Shown here: positions 1-6,441 of the stretch, one piece after another | How the letters are laid out: the number at the start of each line of letters is the position of its first letter | Numbering within the stretch: position 1 is the first letter of the stretch | The notes under the pieces: model-generated | The model's input: only the letters and a program-made list of their open reading frames with translations | Told to the model about the DNA's origin: nothing | Database searches by the model: none | Translations under genes and position numbers: made by a program | From: a candidate division Zixibacteria bacterium 4484_93 | GTDB lineage: Bacteria > UBP14 > UBA6098 > 4484-93 | Assembly (NCBI GenBank): GCA_002085385.1 | Contig: NATO01000081.1 | Span: 1-7,613 of the forward strand | Reading direction: 5' to 3' | DNA: 7,613 nt

Positions 1-731
1 CGGCACAGCTCGACCTGCTCGAGGGTCTCCTTTCAGAGGATACGAGCAAAACGACATTCGTATTTATGCACTGCCCGGCAGCAATCATCGGGCACTATCC
101 GAGGGTGGCAACACTCGGTGGACCCTACTATACCCCCTCCGGGCTTGAGGAGTCCGGTTCACAGAGGTTCACAGACCTCGCCAGAGACCACAATGTCCGG
201 CTCGTGGGATTTGGACATCTGCACTGCTATGACCTGTATCAGCCGAACGACGAGGAATACGGAGACGCTATATACATAATCACAGGCGGAGCAGGAGCAG
301 CACTCAACCCCTGGCTATACGACGCCCCATACGGGGGAATGCTTCACCATTTCCTTGTCCTCGAGCTACACGAGGATGGCGGAATATCTGTCCACCTCGT
401 AAGACCCGCACCCGATGTCCAATACGACCCGGCATACGAACAGTATTTTCCCCCAAGAACAGAAATAGAAGAGGAGATGATAACCCCGGAGGGAATCTCT
501 CTTTTCGCGTTCCCGAACCCGTTTAATTCTGAATGTAAAATAGAATGTAAGGGCAATATTAACCTACAAAAACTGGAAATATTCAATATAAAAGGGGAAA
601 AAATAGAAGAATTCACTCCGTCTTCGGGCTATGTCATCTGGAAGGCAGAAAACATTCCATCGGGAGTGTATATAATCCGAGCCAAGGCAGGAGAAATACA
701 GAGGGAAACGAAGGTTCTACTACTTCAATAG
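1..731 (+). CDS. Secreted calcineurin-like metallophosphoesterase, C-terminal part, with T9SS-like sorting domain (5' end outside window)
   Basis: The reading frame is open from the left edge (first full codon at base 3), giving 242 visible residues. The first Met, at base 66, lies inside the fold and is not the start. Visible residues about 1-135 are the end of a calcineurin-like metallophosphoesterase. The opening AQLDLLEGLL resembles the family's QLxWL helix. FVFMHCPA carries the metal-binding His of the usual HHPP motif. GHLH (213-224) is the GHxH motif that completes the di-metal centre. From about base 498 comes a separate beta-sandwich of about 75 residues that opens FPNPFN, contains LEIFNIKGEKI and SGVYIIRA, and ends in KVLLLQ. 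This is the pattern of type IX secretion sorting domains or related FlgD-like C-terminal domains. The protein is therefore probably exported and surface-attached or released, and hydrolyses a phosphate ester that cannot be specified. The last 250 bases are visibly AT-richer than the catalytic part. It converges on the next gene with 13 bases between them. Confidence 0.85.
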   Translation, partial: AQLDLLEGLLSEDTSKTTFVFMHCPAAIIGHYPRVATLGGPYYTPSGLEESGSQRFTDLARDHNVRLVGFGHLHCYDLYQPNDEEYGDAIYIITGGAGAALNPWLYDAPYGGMLHHFLVLELHEDGGISVHLVRPAPDVQYDPAYEQYFPPRTEIEEEMITPEGISLFAFPNPFNSECKIECKGNINLQKLEIFNIKGEKIEEFTPSSGYVIWKAENIPSGVYIIRAKAGEIQRETKVLLLQ

Positions 732-744
732 CAACTAAATGAGA

Positions 745-1281
745 CTATTCACCTTTGCGGAAGAGTTCCTTAATCCGCCACCAGGTTGTCGCCTGAATGC
801 CGGATGAGAGGAGCTGCGAGAGTTTTTCCGAGATGGAGTTGATATCGACACCCTCAGTGCGATAAGCAATACTGCCGGATGAGCTAACTATTATCTCCAG
901 CGGCGTCGACGAGCTGTGAGAATACTGCCCCCAGACCGAGCCATCCTCGTCGTATAAGACTGTATGGGTCAAATGAAGTGCATCTCTCAAGTTCTCCGCC
1001 GACTCCCTCGTCGCATCATCGCCCACCAGTATTGTCAGAACGACGACACCACGAGAACTGAACTGCGCCTGGATATTCCTCTCTATCTGGAAGGTGCCAA
1101 AAACAGCATCATCCTTCTCAATGAAGTTCAAGAGAACAGGCGAACCGTGAAGAGAAGAGAGGGTTACCCGACCGCCATCAGCGGTGGGAAGGGAAAAATC
1201 GGTGGCAGACCCTCCGGGAAACTCACCCGCAAAAAGCAAAACCGGGAAAAGAACAATCAGAGGTATCAGAATTTTCTTCAT
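745..1281 (-). CDS. Exported thioredoxin-fold (redoxin/TlpA-like) protein lacking all cysteines
   Basis: The product has 178 residues. Residues 1-18 (MKKILIPLIVLFPVLLFA, then GE) form a Sec signal peptide without a lipobox Cys, so it is probably periplasmic. Residues about 24-160 follow the AhpC/TlpA plan: ATDFSLPTADGGRVTLSSL (the usual entry strand and turn), GSPVLLNF (the strand before the active site), VVVLTILVGDD, a VLYDEDGSVWGQY segment and STPLEIIV, where Pro127 sits at the conserved cis-proline position. The redox CxxC expected just after LLNF is replaced by IEKDDAVFG, and the whole protein has no Cys, so it cannot act as a thiol oxidoreductase. A structural, chaperone-like or ligand-binding role is possible, but I cannot assign one. 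The C-terminal tail TTWWRIKELFRKGE extends beyond the fold. The ATG at 1279-1281 has no clear ribosome binding site, and a promoter-like sequence lies just upstream. It is probably transcribed separately from the genes to its right. Confidence 0.8.
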   Translation of the reverse strand: MKKILIPLIVLFPVLLFAGEFPGGSATDFSLPTADGGRVTLSSLHGSPVLLNFIEKDDAVFGTFQIERNIQAQFSSRGVVVLTILVGDDATRESAENLRDALHLTHTVLYDEDGSVWGQYSHSSSTPLEIIVSSSGSIAYRTEGVDINSISEKLSQLLSSGIQATTWWRIKELFRKGE

Positions 1282-1290
1282 ACTGAAGTA

Positions 1291-1319
1291 AATTTAAACT
1301 ATTATGAAACAAAAGTCAA
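1291..1319 (-). promoter_or_regulatory. Putative sigma-70-type promoter for the cysteine-free thioredoxin-fold gene
   Basis: On the minus strand, TTGACT (1314-1319) matches five of six bases of the -35 consensus. After a 17-base spacer comes TAAATT (1291-1296), which matches four of six bases of the -10 box. Only nine bases separate the -10 box from the ATG at 1281, so transcription would begin at or next to the start codon, and no Shine-Dalgarno sequence is visible. This would give a leaderless or nearly leaderless mRNA. The region is AT-rich, so chance matches are possible. Confidence 0.4.
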
Positions 1320-1328
1320 GAAAATTTT

Positions 1329-2089
1329 TTACTTTGTCAGATTAAAACCGATGCTTCCTGCAATGAAGATTTCAACCCCTGCCTCACGGTTTTTGCCTGA
1401 CATATCAAAAAGCAAACCACCGTCAAGTGCAATATTTGAGGTAATCGGAGCCTTTGCACTCACACCCATCTTCGCTATCGATTTTCTCGAATCCTCCCGG
1501 GTATTATCATCTACGAGTACTGCATTTTCTTGGATAGCTTGAGTCTGTATCCTGCGATGAGTTCGACATCGGGCTTCGGACCCGGGACATCGGGTTTATA
1601 TCTCAATCCGAAGCCGAGGTCTAAATCCACCTGCCCTTCACCGGTAGGGAGAGCATCCTCCTCCGGCTCATCGTTGCCAGTCGGGAGCTTGAAAGCAAGA
1701 TGAAACGATACCACAGGGTCTACCATCGCCCTGTACTTGCCGTAAAGCCAGACATCCGATATACCGCTACCCGTGAGGGAATTCTGCCCGAGTTTCTCTT
1801 TGTTCATAACAAACGGCAGAACAATGCCTGCCTCCGCGATATCTCGTATCCCAAGCCTTGCCTTGAGCGGAAGATAAAACTGCATAGAGAGGGTGTCCGT
1901 TCCATAATCCTCGCGTTTCCCATCGGAGTCAAAATAGCCGGTGAAATAGCCGAAATCAGGCGTCAGCTCGAGTCGCATATCCATATTACCGAGTATGTCC
2001 GGCGTGCTGGTAGTGTAGATATTATCGAGGGCAAACAGGGAAGAAAAGAAAATGAGGATGAAAGCAGTTCCAAGAGCAAACAGTTTCAT
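1329..2089 (-). pseudogene. Outer-membrane beta-barrel protein (MetA-pathway/transporter-like), interrupted by a one-base frameshift
   Basis: As it stands the frame from ATG 2087-2089 ends at TAG 1511-1513 after 192 residues, with a non-homologous-looking tail MQYS. Adding one A to the AAAA run (TTTT on the + strand, 1525-1528) continues the frame as KKNAVLVDDNTRED and on to TAA at 1329-1331, giving 253 residues. The restored tail contains alternating strands (SIAKMGVSAKAP, NIALDGGLLFDM, AGVEIFIAGSIGFNL) as expected for the end of a barrel. Residues 1-20 are a signal peptide. ISDVWLYGKYRAM, SFHLAFKLPTGNDEPE and GEGQVDLDLGFGLRY are typical of the 'putative MetA-pathway of phenol degradation' / transporter-like barrels, whose substrate is mostly unknown. 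It follows the leuD-like gene by 12 bases with a strong ribosome binding site, so it is probably the last gene of the operon. It is either a true recent pseudogene or a sequencing/assembly indel; the intact coding downstream favours a recent event or an error. Confidence 0.78.
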
Positions 2090-2095
2090 TTTTTT

Positions 2096-2101
2096 CTCCT
2101 T
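2096..2101 (-). promoter_or_regulatory. Strong ribosome binding site of the beta-barrel gene
   Basis: AAGGAG on the minus strand lies six bases before ATG 2087-2089 and directly after the TGA stop of the leuD-like gene (2102-2104). It fixes the start of the barrel gene and suggests that it is translated from the operon transcript. Confidence 0.75.
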
Positions 2102-2626
2102 TCACAAGGTTTTTAAATTTAGAAGACCACCAGCTTCCCATATCCGCCTCTGGACATCGGAGAAACCTGTTGCATCGGGGAGAGCGAGTTGCTTTGTGAT
2201 GTTTCTCATCCTGCCCGTTATAAGATTAATCTCGATAATCTCTCCTGTTTCTATCGTCTCCTCGGTCAGCTCTGGCACGACAAGAACGGGGAAACCTGAG
2301 TTCACCGCATTCCGATAGTATATCGCTCCAAACGAGATGCCAACAATCGCTGATATTCCGAGTGCACGGAAGCAGTCAACCGCCTGCTGACGGGACGAGC
2401 CGGAGCCGAAATTGCGTCCAACAATAAGTATATCGCCGGTCCTCACCCTCGATGGGAAATCCTCCCAGCCATCAAGATTCCCGAAGGCAAACTTACCCAT
2501 CTGCTCGATATCCGTCACCGCAAGGTGCTTGTTGTGATAAATCTGGTCGGTATCGATATTGTCGATGAAGCGACCGGAGGCATCCTTTATAACCCAGGTT
2601 CTACCTTTTATTATACTGCTCTTCAC
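2102..2626 (-). CDS. leuD: Aconitase-family small (swivel) subunit, 3-isopropylmalate dehydratase-like
   Basis: The 174-residue product is a full-length stand-alone swivel subunit of the isopropylmalate/homoaconitate/citramalate isomerase group. These pair with a 4Fe-4S large subunit (LeuC/HacA type) to isomerise a 2- or 3-hydroxy acid by dehydration and rehydration. Visible landmarks are DNIDTDQI (residues 22-29), the specificity loop HLAV (34-37), VGRNFGSGSSRQQA (69-82) with the substrate-carboxylate-binding SSR, and SFGAIYYRNAVNSGFPVL (98-115). In characterised short archaeal subunits the loop reads YLVY (isopropylmalate) or YLRT (homoaconitate); HLAV matches neither, and the usual NFGCGSSRE reads NFGSGSSRQ. 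The exact substrate is therefore uncertain, although the leucine pathway is the simplest reading. No large subunit is visible here. The start is GTG (2624-2626), preceded by AAGGAG five bases upstream. The gene begins inside the last 26 bases of the glucanotransferase gene, so the two are probably translationally coupled. Confidence 0.85.
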   Translation of the reverse strand: MKSSIIKGRTWVIKDASGRFIDNIDTDQIYHNKHLAVTDIEQMGKFAFGNLDGWEDFPSRVRTGDILIVGRNFGSGSSRQQAVDCFRALGISAIVGISFGAIYYRNAVNSGFPVLVVPELTEETIETGEIIEINLITGRMRNITKQLALPDATGFSDVQRRIWEAGGLLNLKTL

Positions 2627-4760
2627 CTTTACTCCTTTGCTTTATTTCCATAGCAAAACTAAAACCTTTCTGCTCATCGGGAGCAAATGAAAACCTCCTG
2701 TGGAATAGGATAGCATTTCCCTGATAGAGCCTCTCGAAACCGGACTCTGATATGGAGACCGTCTCTATCGGGACAGACCAGACATTGACAGGCTCATCCG
2801 ACTTGAAGACGAGCTCAACCCCCTTGCTTCCAACAACTATCCGAAACTGGTGCACATCTGATAGTTCCACAAGCTCCGACGGTTTCGTCCTTCGGAGTGA
2901 CCTGCCAGACAGGATGTATGTCGAAGGGTCATCCCTTGTAAGCAAGCCAAAGTTGAACTCGACACCAAATATTACATCCTGCGGGGTATCACCGTTTTTG
3001 AGGGTATAGAGAAACTCTGTTGGCTTTCCAGGGGTAAACCTGATACGCTTTTCCACACCAAACGGGTATCTCTTACCCTCACGCCATATACCACCGTTGC
3101 GTGAAAACAGAATCTCGCAGGATGAAGTGGACTCCTTTACATCGAAATCATACGGCTGATTGACGAAATCGCCGAGTTCTGCGAACTGGCAGTTGCGGAA
3201 GCGAAGAACCGTCTCATCGGGTGGCATTATATGGTCGAGCAGAGAATATCTTGTGTACCAGTCATAGAACAGGTGAGCATAGAGGTTTCGTTCCTTGCTC
3301 GTGACAAGCTCGTGGATACTCTTGTGCTCATTCTCATCGTAGGCAGACTCCTCCGTCTGTGGAACGAGCTTATGATACCCCTCACGGCGGCGGGTTACCG
3401 TATTGGTTACGCAGAAATCGGACAAAAGAGCATCTATCTCGAACAGTGAACCACCATACCGAGGCATAAACCAGAGTGAGACTCTACCATCGGTAAGCTG
3501 AATCTCATCCTCCCTGTCTGCATTCATATCCTCCACCCTCAGAAGATACGGAGCATCGCCCAGAAGGTGTGGGACGAGTTGCCGCTCACCCTCGAGGATG
3601 TTCTCGAATATCGCATCGCGGAGATGTGGGAGATATAAACCACCGAATATACCGTGCCAGTAAGCACAGTTCACCTGGGAACGATAAAGGGACAGTCGCG
3701 ATTTCTCGTAACTGTTTTTGTCAAGCTTTCCTTCGAGCGAGTGAAGGAGAGAGGATAACCCTGTCATCCGTTTATGCATCCTGTCAGATTCGGGGTATTT
3801 CGATAGGAAGTTCCTCCAATATCCGCCTTTCAAGAACGGTTTTACCTCCTCGAATCTGCCTTTTTTCTTCAGCTCCTCCGTCAATATATGAAAGCGGTAT
3901 GCAAGCTCGGCAGGGAGTGTCCACTCGTTCATCTCGAAGTAGGATGCAGTCGGGAGATAGACCCTGCCAAAACTTCGGTGGCTGTCGAGCACCTCTGAGA
4001 ATGTCTGGAGGTTTATCCAGGAGAGATTGCTCTCGAGCAGTTTCAGGAATTTTTCAAGCCACCCATCTTTGTAGACCCAGTCATATGTTCCAGGCCAGAG
4101 CCCGAACTTTTCTCCATCATCGGCAATAATAGCAACTCTGCCTCCCCAGTCGTTGGCACGGGACGAGAGATACTCAATCGTCTTCTCCGGAGCATCGAAC
4201 GGAATGGCATACCTCAACTCCTCCGATATCGGGAAAATAGCAACAGGATGTGCATCATCCTCGGTTACATAGTATCCGAGCAGGTCATCGCCGGTTATAC
4301 CGATGGATTTCAAGTGGTAGTCATCGACCGCCGTATACTCGACCCCGGCTTCATACAGGATAGAGGGTAGAAATGGCTCCCAGATACGCTCGGTGAGCCA
4401 TATACCCCTCGGACGGGATGAGAAGTTCTTCTCGAGGAAATTGGACATCATCTTCAGCTGCCCCAGGGCATCCCTCCTCGGGATAACGGCGAGTATCGGC
4501 TCATAATAGCCACCTCCAACAAGCTCCACCTGTGAACGGGCTACCATCTCACCGACGATATCGAATATCTCTCTGTGCTTCTCGGAAAAGTAGTCCCAGA
4601 GCGGACCCGATATATGGAGTGAAAATCTGAACTCTGGATGACGAGCAACAGTCTTCAGAAAAGGGAGATAAGCGTGGAAAACAGCCTCCTCCATCACCCA
4701 GTCGAAATTGCCGACCGGCTGGTGAAGATGAACCCCAAAGACGAAAGAAATCCTCTTCAT
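2601..4760 (-). CDS. GH57 family 4-alpha-glucanotransferase
   Basis: The 719-residue protein is close in layout to the Thermococcus litoralis 4-alpha-glucanotransferase (about 660 residues), which transfers alpha-1,4-glucan segments between maltooligosaccharides or amylose. It has no signal peptide and should be cytoplasmic. The GH57 signature regions appear in order: HLHQP (11-15), GGGYYEP (82-88), WLTERIWEP (121-129) with Glu124 as the expected nucleophile, and ADDGEKFGLWPGTYDWVY (213-230), whose Asp214/Asp215 pair contains the expected acid/base. After the catalytic barrel come a helical segment (about 310-390, DUF1925-like) and a long beta-rich C-terminal domain (about 400-705, DUF1926-like), the usual architecture of this subgroup. 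The related alpha-amylase activity cannot be excluded. The ATG at 4758-4760 follows the stop of the upstream gene by seven bases, with GAGGGG overlapping that stop as its ribosome binding site. Its place among vitamin and isoprenoid genes looks like operon packing rather than a shared pathway. Confidence 0.92.
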   Translation of the reverse strand: MKRISFVFGVHLHQPVGNFDWVMEEAVFHAYLPFLKTVARHPEFRFSLHISGPLWDYFSEKHREIFDIVGEMVARSQVELVGGGYYEPILAVIPRRDALGQLKMMSNFLEKNFSSRPRGIWLTERIWEPFLPSILYEAGVEYTAVDDYHLKSIGITGDDLLGYYVTEDDAHPVAIFPISEELRYAIPFDAPEKTIEYLSSRANDWGGRVAIIADDGEKFGLWPGTYDWVYKDGWLEKFLKLLESNLSWINLQTFSEVLDSHRSFGRVYLPTASYFEMNEWTLPAELAYRFHILTEELKKKGRFEEVKPFLKGGYWRNFLSKYPESDRMHKRMTGLSSLLHSLEGKLDKNSYEKSRLSLYRSQVNCAYWHGIFGGLYLPHLRDAIFENILEGERQLVPHLLGDAPYLLRVEDMNADREDEIQLTDGRVSLWFMPRYGGSLFEIDALLSDFCVTNTVTRRREGYHKLVPQTEESAYDENEHKSIHELVTSKERNLYAHLFYDWYTRYSLLDHIMPPDETVLRFRNCQFAELGDFVNQPYDFDVKESTSSCEILFSRNGGIWREGKRYPFGVEKRIRFTPGKPTEFLYTLKNGDTPQDVIFGVEFNFGLLTRDDPSTYILSGRSLRRTKPSELVELSDVHQFRIVVGSKGVELVFKSDEPVNVWSVPIETVSISESGFERLYQGNAILFHRRFSFAPDEQKGFSFAMEIKQRSKGEEQYNKR
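2632..2637 (-). promoter_or_regulatory. Ribosome binding site deciding the GTG start of the leuD-like gene
   Basis: AAGGAG on the minus strand lies five bases before GTG 2624-2626. It is embedded in the coding sequence of the upstream GH57 gene, near its end. This supports GTG as the true start and the 26-base overlap between the genes. Confidence 0.7.
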
Positions 4761-4767
4761 ACGCCCC

Positions 4768-6441
4768 TCACAAGTTTATTATCAGTTGAACCAGTCCAAA
4801 GCCAAAGAGCGACAGATTGACAAGCAGCTCAGAGTATCTCGCCTTTTTGACCCTCCGTATCGCCCAGAAAAGCACCAGAGCAGGAATAAGCTGCGCAACA
4901 AATAAAGCATTTTTTATAAATAAAGCATAAAAAATCAATATAGCAAGTAAAACTATCTCAGATACCAGAAGAATGCCTCTTGCTATTTTCTTCCCGAAAA
5001 GGCTTGGAATGCTTTTCCTGCCAAGAACCGAATCAGCCTCGCTCTCAACAAGCGAGAAGGCAAGCGAACGGACAAATGAGACTATAAAGGAAAATAGAAG
5101 AACAAAAACTGCAATAGTAACGGGGACACGAGCCTTAAAAATCGGCAAGACAGCAATCACAAAGCCCCAACCAAGCGCCAGAGCAATATCCTTACCAACA
5201 AATGGAAACCGTTTCTGCCCCCAGAGGATATACACAACACCGAGCAGGACAACAAAAGATGTGAGAATAAACTGGAGCACTCCAACCTGCAGCAAAATCG
5301 GAACCATAAGGGCAAAAGAGAGGATAAAAAGCGGATAAAGAAGAAAAGAATTTCTGTCATAGAACTCCATCTTGTCCGGGTCCATAATCTCGAACCCTCG
5401 CCAGTCGTGAATATCAACGAGAATGTGCATTCCAAGAACAAACAGAAAAGCGATTAGCGGAAACAGAAAAATATCCTTTACACCGAGGATGCTTGCACTA
5501 AAAAGAGCGAGTCCAGATGCAGCCAAAGCGGAGAATATGTTCGCTTCCTGTAGAAAGAATCCAATCTCCTTGAACACCGGAAGCTGGAGGAGTGAGATGT
5601 GAGCCTGCCCTATACCCTCGAGCCTCTCCTTTACCCCCTCGATTATCCAGCGTGGAGTCGATGCACCTGCTGCAAGTCCGACAACCTCCACGCCCTCGAA
5701 ATCCTGCTCGGATAACTCATCCGCTGTCTCGATGTGGAAAGTAGGCTTACCGGATGAGACCGCTATTTCGTAGAGCCTGCGGGTATTGGCACTATTGTAT
5801 CCACCGACAACAACAACCGCATCGACCTCCTTGACAAGCGCCCGAACCTCATTCTGCCGTTCCTGCGTGGAAAGACAGAGCGTCTCATATACGCGAGCAT
5901 TCCGATTGCACTCGCGAATAGCATCAACTATCTTCTGGTAGAAATCCTGCGTAAGGGTCGTCTGACCGACTACAACAAGCGGAGCATCCGTAGGGAGAGA
6001 GGAAACATCCTCAACGGAACTGACAACAACACCCCTCCCTCTCGCATAGCCCAGAAGCCCCTTTACCTCGGCATGCCCCTTATCACCGACAATCACCACA
6101 AGATACCCATCCTTTGCCGATTTCTCGACAACCCTTTGAACCCGCTTGACCCTCGGACAGGTAGCATCTTCAATCAGTGCACCACGAGATTTCAACTCTT
6201 CTATTACATCCGGGGAGACACCATGTGAGCGGATTACGACAACATCGCCGCATGAGACCTCATCGACACTCGATAGAACAGTAACAGCTTTTTTCTCGAG
6301 GAGTGAAACTGCCTGAGGGTTGTGTATCAGAGGACCGAATGTGAATACCCTACCGTTTTCTTTTGCCGCTCTGAGGACTATATTGAAAGCCCGCTTGACC
6401 CCAAAACAAAAGCCTCCATATCGGGCAAGCTTCACTATCAT
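4768..6441 (-). CDS. ispH: IspH (HMBPP reductase) fused to a UbiA-like membrane prenyltransferase domain
   Basis: The 557-residue protein has two parts. Residues 1-280 are a complete IspH/LytB, the last MEP-pathway enzyme, which reduces HMBPP to IPP and DMAPP with a 4Fe-4S cluster. The three cluster cysteines are Cys12 (GFCFGVKRA), Cys95 (DATCPRV) and Cys189 (ETLCLSTQERQ). Substrate residues are His40 (GPLIHNPQ), His73 (RSHGV), His123 and Glu125 (GHAEVKG), the QTT of residues 160-162, Ser217 and Asn219 (NSANTRRL) and Ser261 (GASTP). Residues about 285-557 add a hydrophobic domain with roughly seven to nine membrane segments and two loops placed like the UbiA aspartate motifs: VDIHDWRGFE (342-351, compare NDxxDxxxD) and VESEADSVLGRKSIPSLFG (465-483, compare DxEGDxxxGxxTLPxxxG). 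The motifs are partly degenerate, so prenyl transfer is inferred rather than shown. IspH alone is normally about 280-320 residues. The ATG at 6439-6441 overlaps the panC stop (ATGA). Confidence 0.9.
   Translation of the reverse strand: MIVKLARYGGFCFGVKRAFNIVLRAAKENGRVFTFGPLIHNPQAVSLLEKKAVTVLSSVDEVSCGDVVVIRSHGVSPDVIEELKSRGALIEDATCPRVKRVQRVVEKSAKDGYLVVIVGDKGHAEVKGLLGYARGRGVVVSSVEDVSSLPTDAPLVVVGQTTLTQDFYQKIVDAIRECNRNARVYETLCLSTQERQNEVRALVKEVDAVVVVGGYNSANTRRLYEIAVSSGKPTFHIETADELSEQDFEGVEVVGLAAGASTPRWIIEGVKERLEGIGQAHISLLQLPVFKEIGFFLQEANIFSALAASGLALFSASILGVKDIFLFPLIAFLFVLGMHILVDIHDWRGFEIMDPDKMEFYDRNSFLLYPLFILSFALMVPILLQVGVLQFILTSFVVLLGVVYILWGQKRFPFVGKDIALALGWGFVIAVLPIFKARVPVTIAVFVLLFSFIVSFVRSLAFSLVESEADSVLGRKSIPSLFGKKIARGILLVSEIVLLAILIFYALFIKNALFVAQLIPALVLFWAIRRVKKARYSELLVNLSLFGFGLVQLIINL
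4900..4928. repeat. 11-bp direct repeat, 18-base period, within the UbiA-like domain
   Basis: AAATAAAGCAT occurs at 4900-4910 and again at 4918-4928. The 18-base spacing is a whole number of codons, and the minus-strand product shows the matching near-duplication ALFIKNALFVAQ. It looks like a small in-frame tandem duplication in a transmembrane segment. Confidence 0.6.

Noticed and set aside
727..749. Inverted repeat AATAG/CTATT spanning the two convergent stop codons
   Set aside because: The arms are five bases with a 13-base loop, AT-rich, and there is no T tract. It arises from the two TAG stops and is too weak to call a terminator.
1309..1337. Imperfect inverted repeat ACAAAAGT ... ACTTTGT downstream of the barrel gene
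   Set aside because: It has a bulge, almost no GC in the stem, and overlaps the promoter-like element. It does not look like an intrinsic terminator.
1525..1531. Programmed -1 ribosomal frameshift at AAG AAA ATG
   Set aside because: The shift direction fits, but re-pairing after slippage would give CAA and GAA, not a classic X XXY YYZ site, and I see no clear stimulatory structure. An indel explains it better.
964..1542. 192-codon plus-strand open frame
   Set aside because: It runs antisense through the thioredoxin-fold gene and the frameshifted end of the barrel gene, has a basic low-similarity composition, no ribosome binding site, and is explained by codon bias on the other strand.
3569..4129. 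186-codon plus-strand open frame inside the GH57 gene
   Set aside because: It is an antisense shadow of a well-supported GH57 enzyme; its product is Ser/Arg/Cys-rich with no recognisable motif.
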